6,051 nt of DNA. It comes from Rhodocyclales bacterium (GTDB lineage Bacteria > Pseudomonadota > Gammaproteobacteria > Burkholderiales > Rhodocyclaceae). Shown piece after piece: positions 4,816 through 6,051 of the stretch; positions within the stretch are counted from its first letter, which is position 1, and the number at the start of each line of letters is the position of its first letter. Position numbers and translations under genes: made by a program. The notes beneath the pieces are model-generated. The model saw nothing but the letters and a program-made list of their open reading frames with translations. It did not search any database and was not told where the DNA came from. The stretch covers positions 1-6,051 of the forward strand of contig JAJTBM010000192.1 of assembly GCA_021286885.1 (NCBI GenBank). The letters run 5' to 3'.

Positions 4816-5355
4816 ATGAACACCTCCTCCCCCCGCTACTCGGGCCCGGCCATTGCGGCCCACTGGATCATTGCGCTGCTGATCCTGGCCGCCTTTCCCC
4901 TGGGCGTTTACATGCACGACCTGCCCCTGTCGCCCAACAAGCTGAAGCTCTACTCCTACCACAAGTGGATCGGCATCACCGTGCTGCTGCTGTTCGTGCC
5001 GCGTCTGCTCTGGCGCATCACCCACCGCCCGCCGGCCGCCCTGCCCGCCCCGGCCTGGCAGCACCGGATTGCCGAACTCACCCACGTGCTGCTCTACGTG
5101 CTGATGTTTGCGGTGCCCCTGTCCGGCTGGCTGATGAGTTCGGCCAAGGGTTTCCAGGTGGTGTATTTCGGCGTGCTGCCGCTGCCTGACCTGATCGCCA
5201 AGAACCCCGAACTGGGAGATCTGCTCAAGGAAGCCCATGAAGCTCTCAACTTCGCACTGCTCGGTTTGGTGGGCCTGCACGTGGCCGGCGCCCTCAAGCA
5301 CACCCTGCTCGACCGGGATGGCACCCTGCGCCGGATGCTGCCCTTTGGCCACTGA
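4816..5355 (+). CDS. Cytochrome b561 (diheme, YceJ/CybB family)
   Basis: A 179-residue inner-membrane cytochrome with four predicted membrane helices at about 13-33, 47-64, 87-107 and 142-162. Four histidines are placed as expected for ligands of two b hemes: H16 (AAHWIIAL), H49 (YSYHKWIG), H141 (KEAHEALNF) and H155 (GLHVAGALKH). The linking motif RLLWR (63-67) and the LMFAVPLSGWLMSSAKG stretch (96-112) are characteristic. The family passes electrons between quinols and an acceptor such as oxygen or superoxide; E. coli CybB is a superoxide:ubiquinone oxidoreductase. The start ATG at 4816 follows the dioxygenase stop by one base, with AAGGA (4803-4807) inside the end of that gene, so translation is probably coupled. 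The yceI gene follows after 43 bases, matching the yceJ-yceI order in E. coli. Whether it donates electrons to the dioxygenase's product or partner is unknown. Confidence 0.92.
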   Translation: MNTSSPRYSGPAIAAHWIIALLILAAFPLGVYMHDLPLSPNKLKLYSYHKWIGITVLLLFVPRLLWRITHRPPAALPAPAWQHRIAELTHVLLYVLMFAVPLSGWLMSSAKGFQVVYFGVLPLPDLIAKNPELGDLLKEAHEALNFALLGLVGLHVAGALKHTLLDRDGTLRRMLPFGH

Positions 5356-5398
5356 ACACGCCCCCAACACACCGCACACCGCCCCCGGAGAGAACACC

Positions 5399-5962
5399 AT
5401 GAACAAGCCCCTCGCCCTCACCCTCGCCCTGTTGCTGGCCGGCACCGCCCAGGCCGCCGAGTTCAACCAGGTTCAGCCCGCCAAGAGCAGCCTGAACTTC
5501 AGCTCCCGCCAGATGGGCGTGCCGGTGCCGGGCAGCTTCAAGAAATTCAACGCCCAGATCAGCTTTGATCCGGCCAAGCCCACCGCCGCCAGCACCACCC
5601 TTGAAATCGACCTGGCCAGCATCGACGCAGGCTCCAAGGACGCCAACGACGAAGTGGTGGGCAAGCAGTGGTTCAACGTGAAGGCCTATCCCACCGCCCG
5701 CTTTGTTTCTACCGGGGTCAAAGCCCTGGGGGGCAACCGCTACGAAGCCCAGGGCAAACTGACCATCAAGGGCCAGACCCGGGACGTGACGGCCCCCTTC
5801 ACCGTCACCCAGAACGGCAGCGAGGCCGTGTTTGATGGCGGCTTCGTCTTCAAGCGCATGGACTACGCCATCGGTGAAGGCCCCTGGGCCGACGTGTCTG
5901 CGGTCGCCAACGAGATCGACATCAAATTCCACGTGGTGGCCACCAGCGCCGCCGGAAAGTAA
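5399..5962 (+). CDS. yceI: Periplasmic YceI-family polyisoprenoid-binding protein
   Basis: The 187-residue precursor has a clear signal peptide (MNKPLALTLALLLAGTAQA, cleavage before A20), leaving a mature protein of 168 residues, the usual size of the YceI lipocalin-like barrel. Matching features are SSLNFSSRQMGVPVPGSFKKF (about 30-50), QISFDPAKPTAASTTLEIDLASIDAGS (53-79), DEVVGKQWFNVKAYPTARFVST (84-105), GKLTIKGQTRDVTAPFTV (about 119-136) and FKRMDYAIGEGPWAD near the C-terminus. YceI proteins hold long isoprenoid chains, such as quinones or prenol lipids, in a hydrophobic barrel in the periplasm. Their frequent gene partner is cytochrome b561, as here, suggesting quinone-linked electron transfer; the link is inferred from context. 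GGAG (5387-5390) lies 8 bases before the ATG and fixes the start, since the open frame before it overlaps the cytochrome gene. Confidence 0.94.
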   Translation: MNKPLALTLALLLAGTAQAAEFNQVQPAKSSLNFSSRQMGVPVPGSFKKFNAQISFDPAKPTAASTTLEIDLASIDAGSKDANDEVVGKQWFNVKAYPTARFVSTGVKALGGNRYEAQGKLTIKGQTRDVTAPFTVTQNGSEAVFDGGFVFKRMDYAIGEGPWADVSAVANEIDIKFHVVATSAAGK

Positions 5963-5968
5963 GCCCCC

Positions 5969-5985
5969 AATCCGGCCCCCGGATT
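5969..5985 (+). repeat. Small hairpin between yceI and the next gene
   Basis: AATCCGG (5969-5975) pairs with CCGGATT (5979-5985) around a CCC loop, 6 bases after the yceI stop. Only TTATCA follows, so it is not a strong terminator. It may partly end transcription or stabilise the upstream message, tuning the ratio of yceI to the next gene. Confidence 0.45.
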
Positions 5986-6013
5986 TATCAACCCCCCAAC
6001 GGAGAATCACACC

Positions 6014-6051
6014 ATGCGCGAGCTGATCGCCCTGGCCGCCGTCGCCGCCAC
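6014..6051 (+). CDS. Start of a further gene with a signal-peptide-like N-terminus, cut by the window edge
   Basis: An ATG at 6014 follows GGAG (6001-6004) by 9 bases, a good ribosome site, and the frame is open to the edge: MRELIALAAVAAT. A charged start followed by a run of Ala, Leu, Ile and Val is typical of the beginning of a signal peptide. It lies 51 bases after yceI on the same strand and probably belongs to the same operon. A second yceI paralogue is a reasonable guess, because tandem yceI genes are common in betaproteobacteria, but thirteen residues cannot show it. Confidence 0.6.
   Translation, partial: MRELIALAAVAA

Noticed and set aside
5294..6010. A 238-codon minus-strand frame opposite yceI
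   Set aside because: It is a composition-driven Gly/Ala/Val-rich shadow with no supporting start signal, covering a well-supported yceI.

Overview
The window looks like the chromosome of a betaproteobacterium; a Rhodocyclales-type host is my guess from overall protein flavour, not a measured assignment. It has high GC with C-rich third codon positions, E. coli-like Tpx, DgkA, YgiD and YceI proteins, and compact head-to-tail operons. The exception is an A/T-rich patch at about 150-260, next to a broken tRNA gene.

Left edge (1-360): the beginning of an unrecognised minus-strand gene, then an A/T-rich non-coding stretch with two copies of a 12-bp direct repeat. This abuts the 3' half only of a tRNA gene with anticodon CAT (263-309, CCA encoded), followed by what looks like the original tRNA terminator (UUCG-loop hairpin, 326-360). 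A tRNA 3' half with no 5' half, joined to foreign-looking DNA, is the classic appearance of the distal attachment site of an integrative element. On that reading the element lies to the left and the host chromosome continues to the right.

Middle left (430-1880): a complete higBA toxin-antitoxin pair with a palindrome lying over its promoter and an apparently leaderless higB start. A bidirectional terminator follows, then a small lipoprotein gene on the minus strand, and divergent from it dgkA (diacylglycerol kinase). The dgkA stop codon sits inside a long perfect hairpin that separates it from the convergent genes beyond.

Middle (1908-3870, all minus): a LysR-type regulator gene, then tpx (thiol peroxidase) and a group III truncated hemoglobin gene. 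The last two are 16 bp apart and probably co-transcribed as a peroxide/nitric-oxide defence pair.

Right (3996-6051, all plus, divergent from lysR): a DODA/YgiD-type extradiol dioxygenase, a cytochrome b561, a secreted YceI-family protein, and the first codons of another gene that appears to begin with a signal peptide. Gaps are 1, 43 and 51 bp, consistent with one operon. Cytochrome b561 plus YceI is a familiar pairing (E. coli yceJ-yceI). The tight coupling to a ring-cleaving dioxygenase and a divergent LysR regulator is the most interesting functional hypothesis here. I see no CRISPR array, complete insertion sequence, rRNA or complete tRNA.
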